Shown piece after piece: positions 56,868 through 64,000 of a DNA stretch of 64,000 nt; position 1 is the stretch's first letter, and each line of letters begins with the position of its first letter. Source of the DNA: Gammaproteobacteria bacterium (GTDB taxonomy: Bacteria; Pseudomonadota; Gammaproteobacteria; Enterobacterales; Psychrobiaceae); contig JABSRT010000015.1 of assembly GCA_013214945.1 (NCBI GenBank), positions 53,900-117,899 on the forward strand, written 5' to 3'. Below the pieces are notes generated by a model. It saw only the letters and a list, made by a program, of their open reading frames with translations. It made no database searches and was not told the DNA's origin. The position numbers were made by a program, and so were the translations under genes.

Positions 56868-58040
56868 ATGAGTAAGTACATTATTGGTTTAAAAACCCTG
56901 GTCGCATCTGCTGTTTTACTGGCATCAAGCACCAGCCAAGCCGCGATGATTACCCCCAATGCGCCCACTGTAGCCGCTAAAAGTTATATCTTAATTGATA
57001 ATACCACCGGTCAAATTTTGGCTGAGAACAACGCCAATGATCAGCTAGCACCAGCGAGTTTAACCAAGCTAATGACCAGCTTCATTATTGGTCGTGAGCT
57101 AAAATCGGGCAATATCAAACAAACTGATCAAGTCACTATCAGCAAAAATGCTTGGGCCAAGAACTTTCCTGGCTCATCAGTGATGTTTATTGAGGTCGGC
57201 ACCGATGTGTCGGTCGCCGATCTTAATCGCGGTATCGTCATTCAATCAGGCAACGATGCTTGTGTCGCCATGGCTGAGTATATCGCCGGCACCGAAGATG
57301 GTTTTGCCGATCTAATGAATACGGTCGCCACCGAGCTGGGCATGGACTCGAGCTTTTTCGAAAACAGTCACGGGCTCGACAGTGATTTACACAAAACAAC
57401 CGCCTTTGATATGTCAGTGCTCGCCCGTGCAATTATTAGTGAAACACCTGAAGAGTATAAGCTTTACAGCGAAAAGTCGTTCACTTATAACAAGATAAAG
57501 CAGTATAACCGTAATGGGCTATTGTGGGACAAAAGCCTAAATGTCGACGGCATGAAAACGGGTCACACCTCGAACGCCGGTTATAGCTTGGTATCATCGG
57601 CTGAAAAAGACGGCATGCGCCTGATTTCCGTCGTCATGGGCACCAACAGTAAACAAGCCCGCACCAGTGAAAGTAAAAAATTATTAAACTATGGCTTCCG
57701 CTTTTTTGAAACAGTTACCCCATACCCAGCAGGCCACAAATTTGCGAGTCAGGATATCTGGTACGGCAAAACTAATGTGGTTGATTTAGGCGTAACAGCC
57801 AGCACCCCATTGACCATCCGTCGTGGGCAAGCTAAAAATCTTAAAGCAAGCTTCGAGTTAAACAAAGCGCTTGAAGCACCTATTGCCAAAGGCGAAGTTG
57901 TTGGCACGGTTTATATTCAACTAGACGGCAAAGAGTTAGCCCAATATCCACTAGTGACCTTAAATGAGGTTGAACTTGGCAGTTGGTTTAAACGCACGAT
58001 GGATTACTTTAAGCAAATGGTCGCAACTTGGTTTAATTAA
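56868..58040 (+). CDS. dacA: D-alanyl-D-alanine carboxypeptidase (PBP5/6)
   Basis: 390 residues from ATG 56868 (MSKYIIGLKT), which gives a proper signal peptide; an ATG at 56823 adds 15 polar residues. Active-site motifs: SLTK in APASLTKLM, SGN in IQSGNDACVAM and KTG in DGMKTGHTS. A C-terminal amphipathic helix (SWFKRTMDYFKQMVATWF) anchors it to the inner membrane. Trims pentapeptides. Confidence 0.96.
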   Translation: MSKYIIGLKTLVASAVLLASSTSQAAMITPNAPTVAAKSYILIDNTTGQILAENNANDQLAPASLTKLMTSFIIGRELKSGNIKQTDQVTISKNAWAKNFPGSSVMFIEVGTDVSVADLNRGIVIQSGNDACVAMAEYIAGTEDGFADLMNTVATELGMDSSFFENSHGLDSDLHKTTAFDMSVLARAIISETPEEYKLYSEKSFTYNKIKQYNRNGLLWDKSLNVDGMKTGHTSNAGYSLVSSAEKDGMRLISVVMGTNSKQARTSESKKLLNYGFRFFETVTPYPAGHKFASQDIWYGKTNVVDLGVTASTPLTIRRGQAKNLKASFELNKALEAPIAKGEVVGTVYIQLDGKELAQYPLVTLNEVELGSWFKRTMDYFKQMVATWFN

Positions 58041-58058
58041 TCAGCACGAAAAGTCAGT

Positions 58059-58088
58059 AAAAAACCATCATGATTGATGGTTTTTTTT
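58059..58088 (+). terminator. Terminator after dacA
   Basis: Stem AAAAACCATCA / TGATGGTTTTT with a TGAT loop and an eight-base T-run. The rest of the 58089-58371 gap has no gene that I can see. Confidence 0.9.
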
Positions 58089-58371
58089 CGACTAGCCGCC
58101 AACCGACGAATGAGATAAAATAGTAGGTTATCGAGCTTACCCTACCAAGGCGCTAATCTCATTGCTAGACCGTTATCACCAATGTTTGTCATTGGCATGA
58201 TGGTTTAAATAGAATTGGTATAAGGTATGTCACAGCTACCCCAATATTTTTATTCGATACGTATCACCACAGCAGCGGCGTAATTGCGTTAAACACTGTG
58301 GTATTAAAATAATTCTGCCAAGTTAGACAGCACATGTTTTTCCTTGGCGACCCTTTGTGTTGGAGATTTTA

Positions 58372-58641
58372 ATGGACACAAATTTTGATGAAATTCTCGA
58401 TTTTCCTTGTGACTTTGGCTTTCGTATCATGGGCCTAGCTCAAGATGAATTACCAAATGTTGTTAACGCAGTTTTTGATTTGCATGCCCCTGGCGACTAT
58501 AAGCAAAAGCCTGGCATTCGAGCGAGCAGTAGCGGAAAATATAACTCAATTTCATATACTGTGCGCGTACAAAGCAAACAACAAATCGAGTTACTTTATA
58601 CCGAACTTTCGGCGATCGATATTGTACGTTACGTGCTTTAG
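58372..58641 (+). CDS. ybeD: YbeD (DUF493) family protein
   Basis: 89 residues from ATG 58372, six bases after GGAG; the earlier GTG at 58357 overlaps that site. Single DUF493 fold: DFPCDFGFRIMGLAQDEL, RASSSGKYNSISYTVRV. Function not established; conserved position before lipB suggests a link to lipoate. Confidence 0.9.
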   Translation: MDTNFDEILDFPCDFGFRIMGLAQDELPNVVNAVFDLHAPGDYKQKPGIRASSSGKYNSISYTVRVQSKQQIELLYTELSAIDIVRYVL

Positions 58642-58681
58642 GAAGAAATAGTAGATAATTGGCAGCAATTAAAGGGGTTTC

Positions 58682-59353
58682 ATGTCAAATAACGGCGCAG
58701 CACCAGCGAACAATTTAGTTATCCGACAATTAAATCGTCGGGATTACGAATCAGTCTGGCATGCAATGCAAGACTATACTGATACGCGTGATGCACAATC
58801 ACGTGATGAAATCTGGTTGGTTGAACACGATCCGATTTTTACCCAGGGACAAGCAGGTAAAGAAGAGCATCTCTTATTTCCCGGCGATATTCCGGTGGTA
58901 AAGGTCGATCGTGGCGGTCAAGTAACCTATCATGGACCGGGCCAATTAGTCGCTTATTTCTTATTAGATATTCGCCGGTTAAAGTGTGGCGTTCGTGACT
59001 TGGTGACCCATATTGAACAAAGCTTAGTTGAATTGCTCAATATCTATGATATAAAGGCGTACCCAAAACCCGATGCACCCGGCGTATATGTCGATGGTAA
59101 AAAAATAGCCAGTCTCGGATTACGAATTCGCAAGGGCTGTTCCTTCCACGGATTGGCCCTTAATGTTGATATGGATCTCGGCCCGTTTAAACGGATAAAC
59201 CCTTGTGGTTACAGCGGTCTTGAAATGGTCCAAATCAATGATCTTAGCGGTCCCATTGAGTTGGCGTCGGTTGAGAAAAATTTAACCAAGATTATTGCCC
59301 AACGCTTAGGTTATATTAATCTAGAGCACGTTACAGGATTCACCCATGAGTAA
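58682..59353 (+). CDS. lipB: Octanoyltransferase LipB
   Basis: 223 residues. Motifs: [18 protein letters not shown] and the catalytic Lys in GKKIASLG with the acyl-Cys in [13 protein letters not shown]. Transfers octanoate from ACP to lipoyl domains. Overlaps lipA by eight bases. Confidence 0.97.
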   Translation: MSNNGAAPANNLVIRQLNRRDYESVWHAMQDYTDTRDAQSRDEIWLVEHDPIFTQGQAGKEEHLLFPGDIPVVKVDRGGQVTYHGPGQLVAYFLLDIRRLKCGVRDLVTHIEQSLVELLNIYDIKAYPKPDAPGVYVDGKKIASLGLRIRKGCSFHGLALNVDMDLGPFKRINPCGYSGLEMVQINDLSGPIELASVEKNLTKIIAQRLGYINLEHVTGFTHE

Positions 59354-60317
59354 CTTAAAACAATCAAAATTAGTCGCTGGCGAAAAACTTCGCGACGCCG
59401 ACAAAATGGCGTTTATTCCGATCAAAGTGGTCGAAACCCCAAAAGCCGAAGTGTTACGCAAACCTAGCTGGCTCAGAGTTAAATTACCTCGTAGCACCGC
59501 TAAAATTGATGAAATTAAAAGCGCTATGCGTAAGCATAACCTCAGCTCTGTGTGTGAAGAGGCTTCTTGCCCTAACTTAAGCGAATGTTTCACCCATGGC
59601 ACGGCAACGTTTATGATCCTTGGCGCTATTTGTACTCGCCGCTGCCCATTTTGCGATGTTGGACATGGCAGACCGCTACCAGTCAACGCCGAAGAGCCTG
59701 AGAAACTCGCCCTAACAGTGCGTGATATGAAGTTAAAATATGTGGTCATTACTTCGGTCGATCGTGATGATTTACGTGACGGTGGCGCTCAACACTTTGC
59801 CGATTGTATTAAAGCTATTCGTGCTGAAGTACCTTCAATAAAAATTGAAATATTGGTGCCTGATTTTAAAGGCCGGATGGACAAAGCGCTTGAGATCCTA
59901 AGCACCGAGCCACCTGATGTTTTTAACCACAATTTAGAAACAGCACCGCATTTATACCGTGAAGTGCGTCCCGGCGCTCATTATAAAAATTCGTTAGAGT
60001 TATTACGCCGCTTTAAAGAAATGCACCCAGAAGTGACGACTAAGTCGGGCTTAATGATGGGACTGGGCGAAACCAATGATGAGATTGCTGCGGTATTAAA
60101 AGACTTACGCGATCACAATGTTGAGATGCTTACGTTAGGCCAATATTTACAGCCAAGTAAGCACCATTTACCCGTTAAACGCTACGTACCACCAGCAGAG
60201 TTTGACGCACTGGGTGAAATAGCGAAAGAACTTGGTTTTACCCACGCCGCTTGTGGACCAATGGTTCGTTCTAGTTACCATGCCGACATGCAAGCTGCTG
60301 GTAAAGAAATAAAATAA
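59346..60317 (+). CDS. lipA: Lipoyl synthase LipA
   Basis: 323 residues. Radical-SAM motif CTRRCPFC and the auxiliary cluster ligands [12 protein letters not shown], all cysteines present; C-terminal RSSYHAD. Inserts two sulfurs into the octanoyl group made by LipB. Operon with lipB. Confidence 0.98.
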   Translation: MSNLKQSKLVAGEKLRDADKMAFIPIKVVETPKAEVLRKPSWLRVKLPRSTAKIDEIKSAMRKHNLSSVCEEASCPNLSECFTHGTATFMILGAICTRRCPFCDVGHGRPLPVNAEEPEKLALTVRDMKLKYVVITSVDRDDLRDGGAQHFADCIKAIRAEVPSIKIEILVPDFKGRMDKALEILSTEPPDVFNHNLETAPHLYREVRPGAHYKNSLELLRRFKEMHPEVTTKSGLMMGLGETNDEIAAVLKDLRDHNVEMLTLGQYLQPSKHHLPVKRYVPPAEFDALGEIAKELGFTHAACGPMVRSSYHADMQAAGKEIK

Positions 60318-60353
60318 CTAGGCTCTTTAATCGCCGGCTTAGTTATCCCACTT

Positions 60354-60387
60354 AGCGCAATAACCAATAAAGTTTGGTTACTGCGCT
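60354..60387 (+). terminator. Hairpin downstream of lipA
   Basis: AGCGCA-A-TAACCAA / TTGGTTA-C-TGCGCT (60354-60367 and 60374-60387) with one internal mismatch, no T-run. Possible Rho-type or processing hairpin. Nothing else seen to 60598. Confidence 0.5.
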
Positions 60388-60598
60388 CACATTATCATCG
60401 TCGTTAGTTCCAATCTTTGTACTTCTCATCAGAAACCACCGGCAGTATAGGTTGATTTTTAACCACCAGTTTCACGTCGATTATTTTGAACCAAACCCAG
60501 CGAGTACCAAGCGATCCGACCAGAACATAAGTACTTTATATATCATTAATATACCGTTATTATGATCCATCTAAGATTTATATTATGAGAGTTTCCCA

Positions 60599-61252
60599 AT
60601 GAATTTTTTGTCACACCTTTTTGATAACAACAAACATTGGGCTAAAGAAGTCGAATCCAATGAACCTGGTTTTTTTAAAACATTAAGTGAACAGCAAAAA
60701 CCAGAGTATTTGTGGATTGGCTGTTCTGATAGCCGAGTCCCTGCCAATGAGATTGTTGGTCTAAAACCTGGTGAGTTATTTGTACATCGTAATGTCGCCA
60801 ATGCTGTAGTACATACCGATCTTAACTGTTTGTCGGTTATTCAATACGCGGTTGATATATTAAAAGTAAAACATATTATCGTGACTGGTCACTACGGTTG
60901 TGGTGGTGTTATCGCGGCGATGAATAATGCAAAATTAGGCTTGGTCGATAATTGGTTACGTCACATTAAAGATATCCAACATAAACACCAAGCTCATCTA
61001 CGATCGATCAGTGATGTTAAACTACGCCAAGATCGGTTATGCGAACTTAACGTCATTGAGCAAGTGATGAATGTGTCGCAACTGTCAATAGTGCAAGACG
61101 CGTGGTTACGCGGCCAAGACTTACAGCTCCATAGTTGGATTTACGGTGTTCATGACGGCAAACTGCATGATTTAGAAACCTCGATCACCAACAGTAATGA
61201 AGCGGTTGATGTTTACCAAAACGTTATTAAAAACCTACAAATTCCAAGTTAG
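60599..61252 (+). CDS. can: Beta-class carbonic anhydrase
   Basis: 217 residues. Zinc ligands are visible: Cys and Asp in GCSDSRVP, His and Cys in GHYGCGG. Interconverts CO2 and bicarbonate in the cytoplasm, feeding carboxylations such as CarAB. Single gene between two hairpins. Confidence 0.96.
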   Translation: MNFLSHLFDNNKHWAKEVESNEPGFFKTLSEQQKPEYLWIGCSDSRVPANEIVGLKPGELFVHRNVANAVVHTDLNCLSVIQYAVDILKVKHIIVTGHYGCGGVIAAMNNAKLGLVDNWLRHIKDIQHKHQAHLRSISDVKLRQDRLCELNVIEQVMNVSQLSIVQDAWLRGQDLQLHSWIYGVHDGKLHDLETSITNSNEAVDVYQNVIKNLQIPS

Positions 61253-61268
61253 TATTTTCTTATTTCAT

Positions 61269-61292
61269 CCCGAGATTTGATGAAATCTCGGG
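61269..61292 (+). terminator. Hairpin between can and trmO
   Basis: Perfect 10-bp stem CCCGAGATTT / AAATCTCGGG with a GATG loop, 17 bases after the can stop; only a weak T-tract follows. Confidence 0.6.
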
Positions 61293-61317
61293 CATTAATT
61301 TCGCCATTGAGGCCACC

Positions 61318-62034
61318 ATGTCTTCACCTAATGCTCCGCAGTATCCAATCAGTGCTATTGGCCATATTGAATCACCCTTTAAAGAAAAATTTGCCATTCC
61401 GCGCCAACCACGTTTAGCCAGTGCTGCTTTGGGTATTATTAGACTAGCGCCGGACTACAGTCATCCAGATACGGTGCGCGATATTGAACAATTTTCTCAC
61501 TTATGGATTATTTTCCGCTTTCATCAAACTGCCGATCAAGGGTGGCGACCGTTAGTGCGACCACCTCGTCTTGGCGGCAACAAAAAAACCGGCGTGTTTG
61601 CCACTCGCTCAACGTTCAGGCCCAACAGCATCGGCATGTCAGCGGTTAAGCTCGAGCGAGTGATCATAAAGAACAATCAGGCGGCATTAGAAGTGAGCGG
61701 CCTTGATCTACTTGATGGCACGCCGGTGCTTGATATTAAACCTTATATTCCCTACAGCGACGCTATCGACGCCGAGGCAGGGTTTGCCGAGTTGTCGCCC
61801 GACATTGAAATGACAGTTGAATTTAGTCCACAAGCTCAACAGGTTATTGCGCAGCAACAGCAATATCCAGCCTTGGCGCAATTAATTAGTCAAATATTGC
61901 AACAAGATCCGCGCCCGGCCTACAAGCAAAATGACGGCAAGCTCCAGCAATATGGGGTACGTTTATATGACTTTAATATTCAATGGCAAGTCTGTGGCCT
62001 GCACACCTTAGTGACCCAAATTTCTAAGGTGTAG
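61318..62034 (+). CDS. trmO: tRNA (N6-threonylcarbamoyladenosine-37) N6-methyltransferase TrmO
   Basis: 238 residues. TrmO/TsaA fold: GHIESPFKEKFAIPRQP, the SAM-binding region FATRSTFRPNSIGMSAVKL and LDLLDGTPVLDIKPYIPYSD. Methylates t6A37 in tRNA-Thr. No RBS oddity; monocistronic or with proS. Confidence 0.92.
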   Translation: MSSPNAPQYPISAIGHIESPFKEKFAIPRQPRLASAALGIIRLAPDYSHPDTVRDIEQFSHLWIIFRFHQTADQGWRPLVRPPRLGGNKKTGVFATRSTFRPNSIGMSAVKLERVIIKNNQAALEVSGLDLLDGTPVLDIKPYIPYSDAIDAEAGFAELSPDIEMTVEFSPQAQQVIAQQQQYPALAQLISQILQQDPRPAYKQNDGKLQQYGVRLYDFNIQWQVCGLHTLVTQISKV

Positions 62035-62173
62035 CGTGATAGGTGAAATTAAGCTAAAACCTATCGTCACGTATTAGACCAATCCGCAGTATTGTTACGT
62101 GTGTTAACCAAAAACACCTGCTACAATTCGGCTTTATTTTTTAAAATCAAATTATTTGCAAAGGTGTTTGTTT

Positions 62174-63889
62174 ATGCGTACTACCCGCTACTTATTAGCC
62201 ACCCAAAAAGAAACCCCCAATGATGCTGAGATCATTAGCCACCAGTTAATGATCCGTGCTGGTATGGTACGTCGTTTAGCATCGGGCTTATATACTTGGT
62301 TGCCTTCTGGCTTACGAGTAATGCAAAAGGTCGCTAACATTGTACGCCAGGAAATGGACCGTGCCGGCTCAGTAGAAGTATTGATGCCAATGGTACAACC
62401 TGCCGATTTATGGGACGAAACAGGTCGTATTGATCAATTTGGTCCTGAGTTATTACGGATAAAAGATCGCCACAACCGTCCGTTCGTATTAGGCCCAACT
62501 CATGAAGAAGTCATTACTGAACTGGTTCGCAAAGAATTAAAAAGCTATAAGCAACTACCGCTTAATTTGTTTCAAATTCAGAGCAAATTCCGTGATGAAG
62601 TGCGTCCTCGTTTTGGCGTAATGCGCGCACGCGAATTTATGATGAAAGACGCTTATTCATTCCATTTGTCTGATGAGTGTATGGAAAAGACCTACCAAGA
62701 AATGTTCACGGCTTACTGCCGCATTTTTGACCGCCTAGGTTTAGATTACCGTCCAGTACTTGCCGACAGTGGCAGCATTGGTGGCGCGCTATCGCATGAG
62801 TTCCATGTATTAGCCGAGTCTGGTGAAGATGCAATTGTCTTTAGTGACGGTTCTGATTATGCCGCTAACATCGAAAAAGCCGAAGCGCTTGCGCCTACTG
62901 GCGAACGCCCTGCACCACAGCAAGAGCTGACTGCGATAGACACACCTAATGTTAAAACTATCGACGATGTCGCTACTTTATTAGCTGTTGATCCTACGTC
63001 GACCGTGAAAACTCTAATCGTTAAAGGTGTTGATGGCGATAAAGCTATTATCGTCGCGCTAGTATTACGTGGTGATCATGAGCTAAACGAAGTGAAAGCT
63101 GAAAAGCACCCGCAAATTGCTGTGCCTTTTGAGTTTGCCACCGAAGAAGAAATTCTTAGTGCAACGGGTACTAAACCTGGCTCTATCGGCCCGGTTAAAT
63201 TAGATATTCCAGTCATTGTTGACCGCAGCGCTGCTCATTTGGCAGATTTTGTCTGTGGCGCGAATAAAGATGACGTTCACTTTACTGGTGCAAACTGGGA
63301 TCGTGATGTTACTGACTATCAAGTCGCTGATTTACGCAGTGTGGTAGCTGGCGACCCAAGCCCTTGTGGTCAAGGTAAGCTTGAAATTAAGCGCGGCATT
63401 GAAGTGGGTCATATTTTCCAACTTGGCAACAAATATGCGCAAGCGATGAACGCTGGTGTCTTAAACGAGCAAGGCAAGCATCAAATCCTTAATATGGGTT
63501 GTTATGGCGTCGGTGTTTCTCGAATCGTTGCTGCAGCCATTGAGCAAAACCATGATGACAATGGCATCATCTGGCCTGCTGAAATAGCCCCATTCAAAGT
63601 GGTTATTGTGCCAATGAATATGCACAAGTCTGCTGCAGTTGCTGACGCCGCAGCTAGCTTGTACGAACAGTTACAAGATGCTGGCATTGAAGTATTATTT
63701 GATGACCGTAAAGAGCGTGCTGGCGTGATGTTTGCTGACATGGAACTTATTGGGATCCCGCATACTGTTGTCATTGGTCAACGTAGCCTCGACAACGGCC
63801 TGTTAGAATACAAATCGCGCAAGACTGGCGTTAAAGAAGAAGTCGCTATTGAGCAAATGGTTGATTTTATCAAAGCTAAATTAGTTTAA
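62174..63889 (+). CDS. proS: Prolyl-tRNA synthetase
   Basis: 571 residues from ATG 62174 ([13 protein letters not shown]); an upstream in-frame start at 62156 overlaps the AAAGGTG ribosome site. Class II synthetase motifs ([23 protein letters not shown]) with an editing insertion (about 225-400) and the C-terminal anticodon-binding domain (about 475-571). Confidence 0.97.
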   Translation: MRTTRYLLATQKETPNDAEIISHQLMIRAGMVRRLASGLYTWLPSGLRVMQKVANIVRQEMDRAGSVEVLMPMVQPADLWDETGRIDQFGPELLRIKDRHNRPFVLGPTHEEVITELVRKELKSYKQLPLNLFQIQSKFRDEVRPRFGVMRAREFMMKDAYSFHLSDECMEKTYQEMFTAYCRIFDRLGLDYRPVLADSGSIGGALSHEFHVLAESGEDAIVFSDGSDYAANIEKAEALAPTGERPAPQQELTAIDTPNVKTIDDVATLLAVDPTSTVKTLIVKGVDGDKAIIVALVLRGDHELNEVKAEKHPQIAVPFEFATEEEILSATGTKPGSIGPVKLDIPVIVDRSAAHLADFVCGANKDDVHFTGANWDRDVTDYQVADLRSVVAGDPSPCGQGKLEIKRGIEVGHIFQLGNKYAQAMNAGVLNEQGKHQILNMGCYGVGVSRIVAAAIEQNHDDNGIIWPAEIAPFKVVIVPMNMHKSAAVADAAASLYEQLQDAGIEVLFDDRKERAGVMFADMELIGIPHTVVIGQRSLDNGLLEYKSRKTGVKEEVAIEQMVDFIKAKLV

Positions 63890-63925
63890 TATTAACTAAT
63901 CAGTTTAAAACCACCGCTAGCCGGT

Positions 63926-63961
63926 AATGCGTGTCAGTTAAGAGCTGATGCGCATTTTTTT
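63926..63961 (+). terminator. Terminator after proS
   Basis: AATGCG-TG-TCAG / CTGA-TG-CGCATT with an internal mismatch and a seven-base T-run. Confidence 0.85.
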
Positions 63962-64000
63962 GGTTTCTTTTCAGCGTAACGTTTTGGTCTTGATTTCACT

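Overview
The window looks like chromosomal DNA of a marine gammaproteobacterium of the order Alteromonadales (relatives of Shewanella, Colwellia or Thalassotalea). I base this on the core operons (tolC/nudF/yqiB/cpdA/yqiA/parE; dnaK/dnaJ/carAB; rsfS/rlmH/mrdA/mrdB/rlpA/dacA/ybeD/lipB/lipA), the protein sequences, moderate GC and a PEP-CTERM protein. This is inference; species cannot be fixed by reading alone. I saw no rRNA, tRNA, transposase or prophage gene.

Layout. 1-5.2 kb: the end of a DUF1513 gene, a membrane diguanylate cyclase with a G-rich tract upstream, a divergent LysR/MFS pair and a WYL regulator. 5.3-11.4 kb: parE, yqiA, cpdA, yqiB and nudF leftward, with tolC divergent. 11.6-18.7 kb: hldE, lpxL, an NfeD/SPFH pair, purC, and a divergent azoreductase/LysR pair. 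18.7-31 kb: a type I-F CRISPR-Cas locus with 45 repeats and 44 spacers, a leader, then cas6f, cas7f, cas5f, cas8f, cas2-3 and cas1, all transcribed leftward. A WYL (BrxR/CapW-like) regulator lies just upstream, with its C-terminal end cut by an in-frame TGA. 31-38.2 kb: a PAS-GGDEF protein, an RluA-type pseudouridine synthase, a rhodanese and carAB. 38.2-40.5 kb: a strand-asymmetric A/C-rich gap, a small membrane protein and a frameshifted PEP-CTERM gene. 40.5-47.2 kb: fklB, an M48 lipoprotein protease, dnaJ, dnaK, a SIMPL protein, a repeat cluster and grpE. 47.3-52.6 kb: nadK, yjbR, a eukaryote-class AdoMet decarboxylase, recN, rsfS and rlmH. 52.8-64 kb: the rod-shape and cell-wall genes, then lipoate synthesis, a beta carbonic anhydrase, trmO and proS.

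How the genes work together. The CRISPR locus is a complete autonomous adaptive immune system: Cas1 and Cas2-3 for acquisition and degradation, the Csy complex for surveillance, Cas6f for crRNA processing. Its array has one decayed repeat at the leader-distal end. dnaK and grpE, although apart, each carry a readable sigma-32 promoter. mrdA/mrdB/rlpA/dacA form the peptidoglycan elongation module.

Most worth a second look: (1) a three-copy intergenic element of paired hairpins whose stems differ between copies but stay complementary (46.1-46.46 kb), with a decayed relative near 11.5 kb; (2) the interrupted WYL regulator beside cas1; (3) a eukaryote-class S-adenosylmethionine decarboxylase; (4) a PEP-CTERM gene whose reading frame is restored by three single-base insertions at homopolymers; (5) the G-poor, A/C-rich tract upstream of carA.
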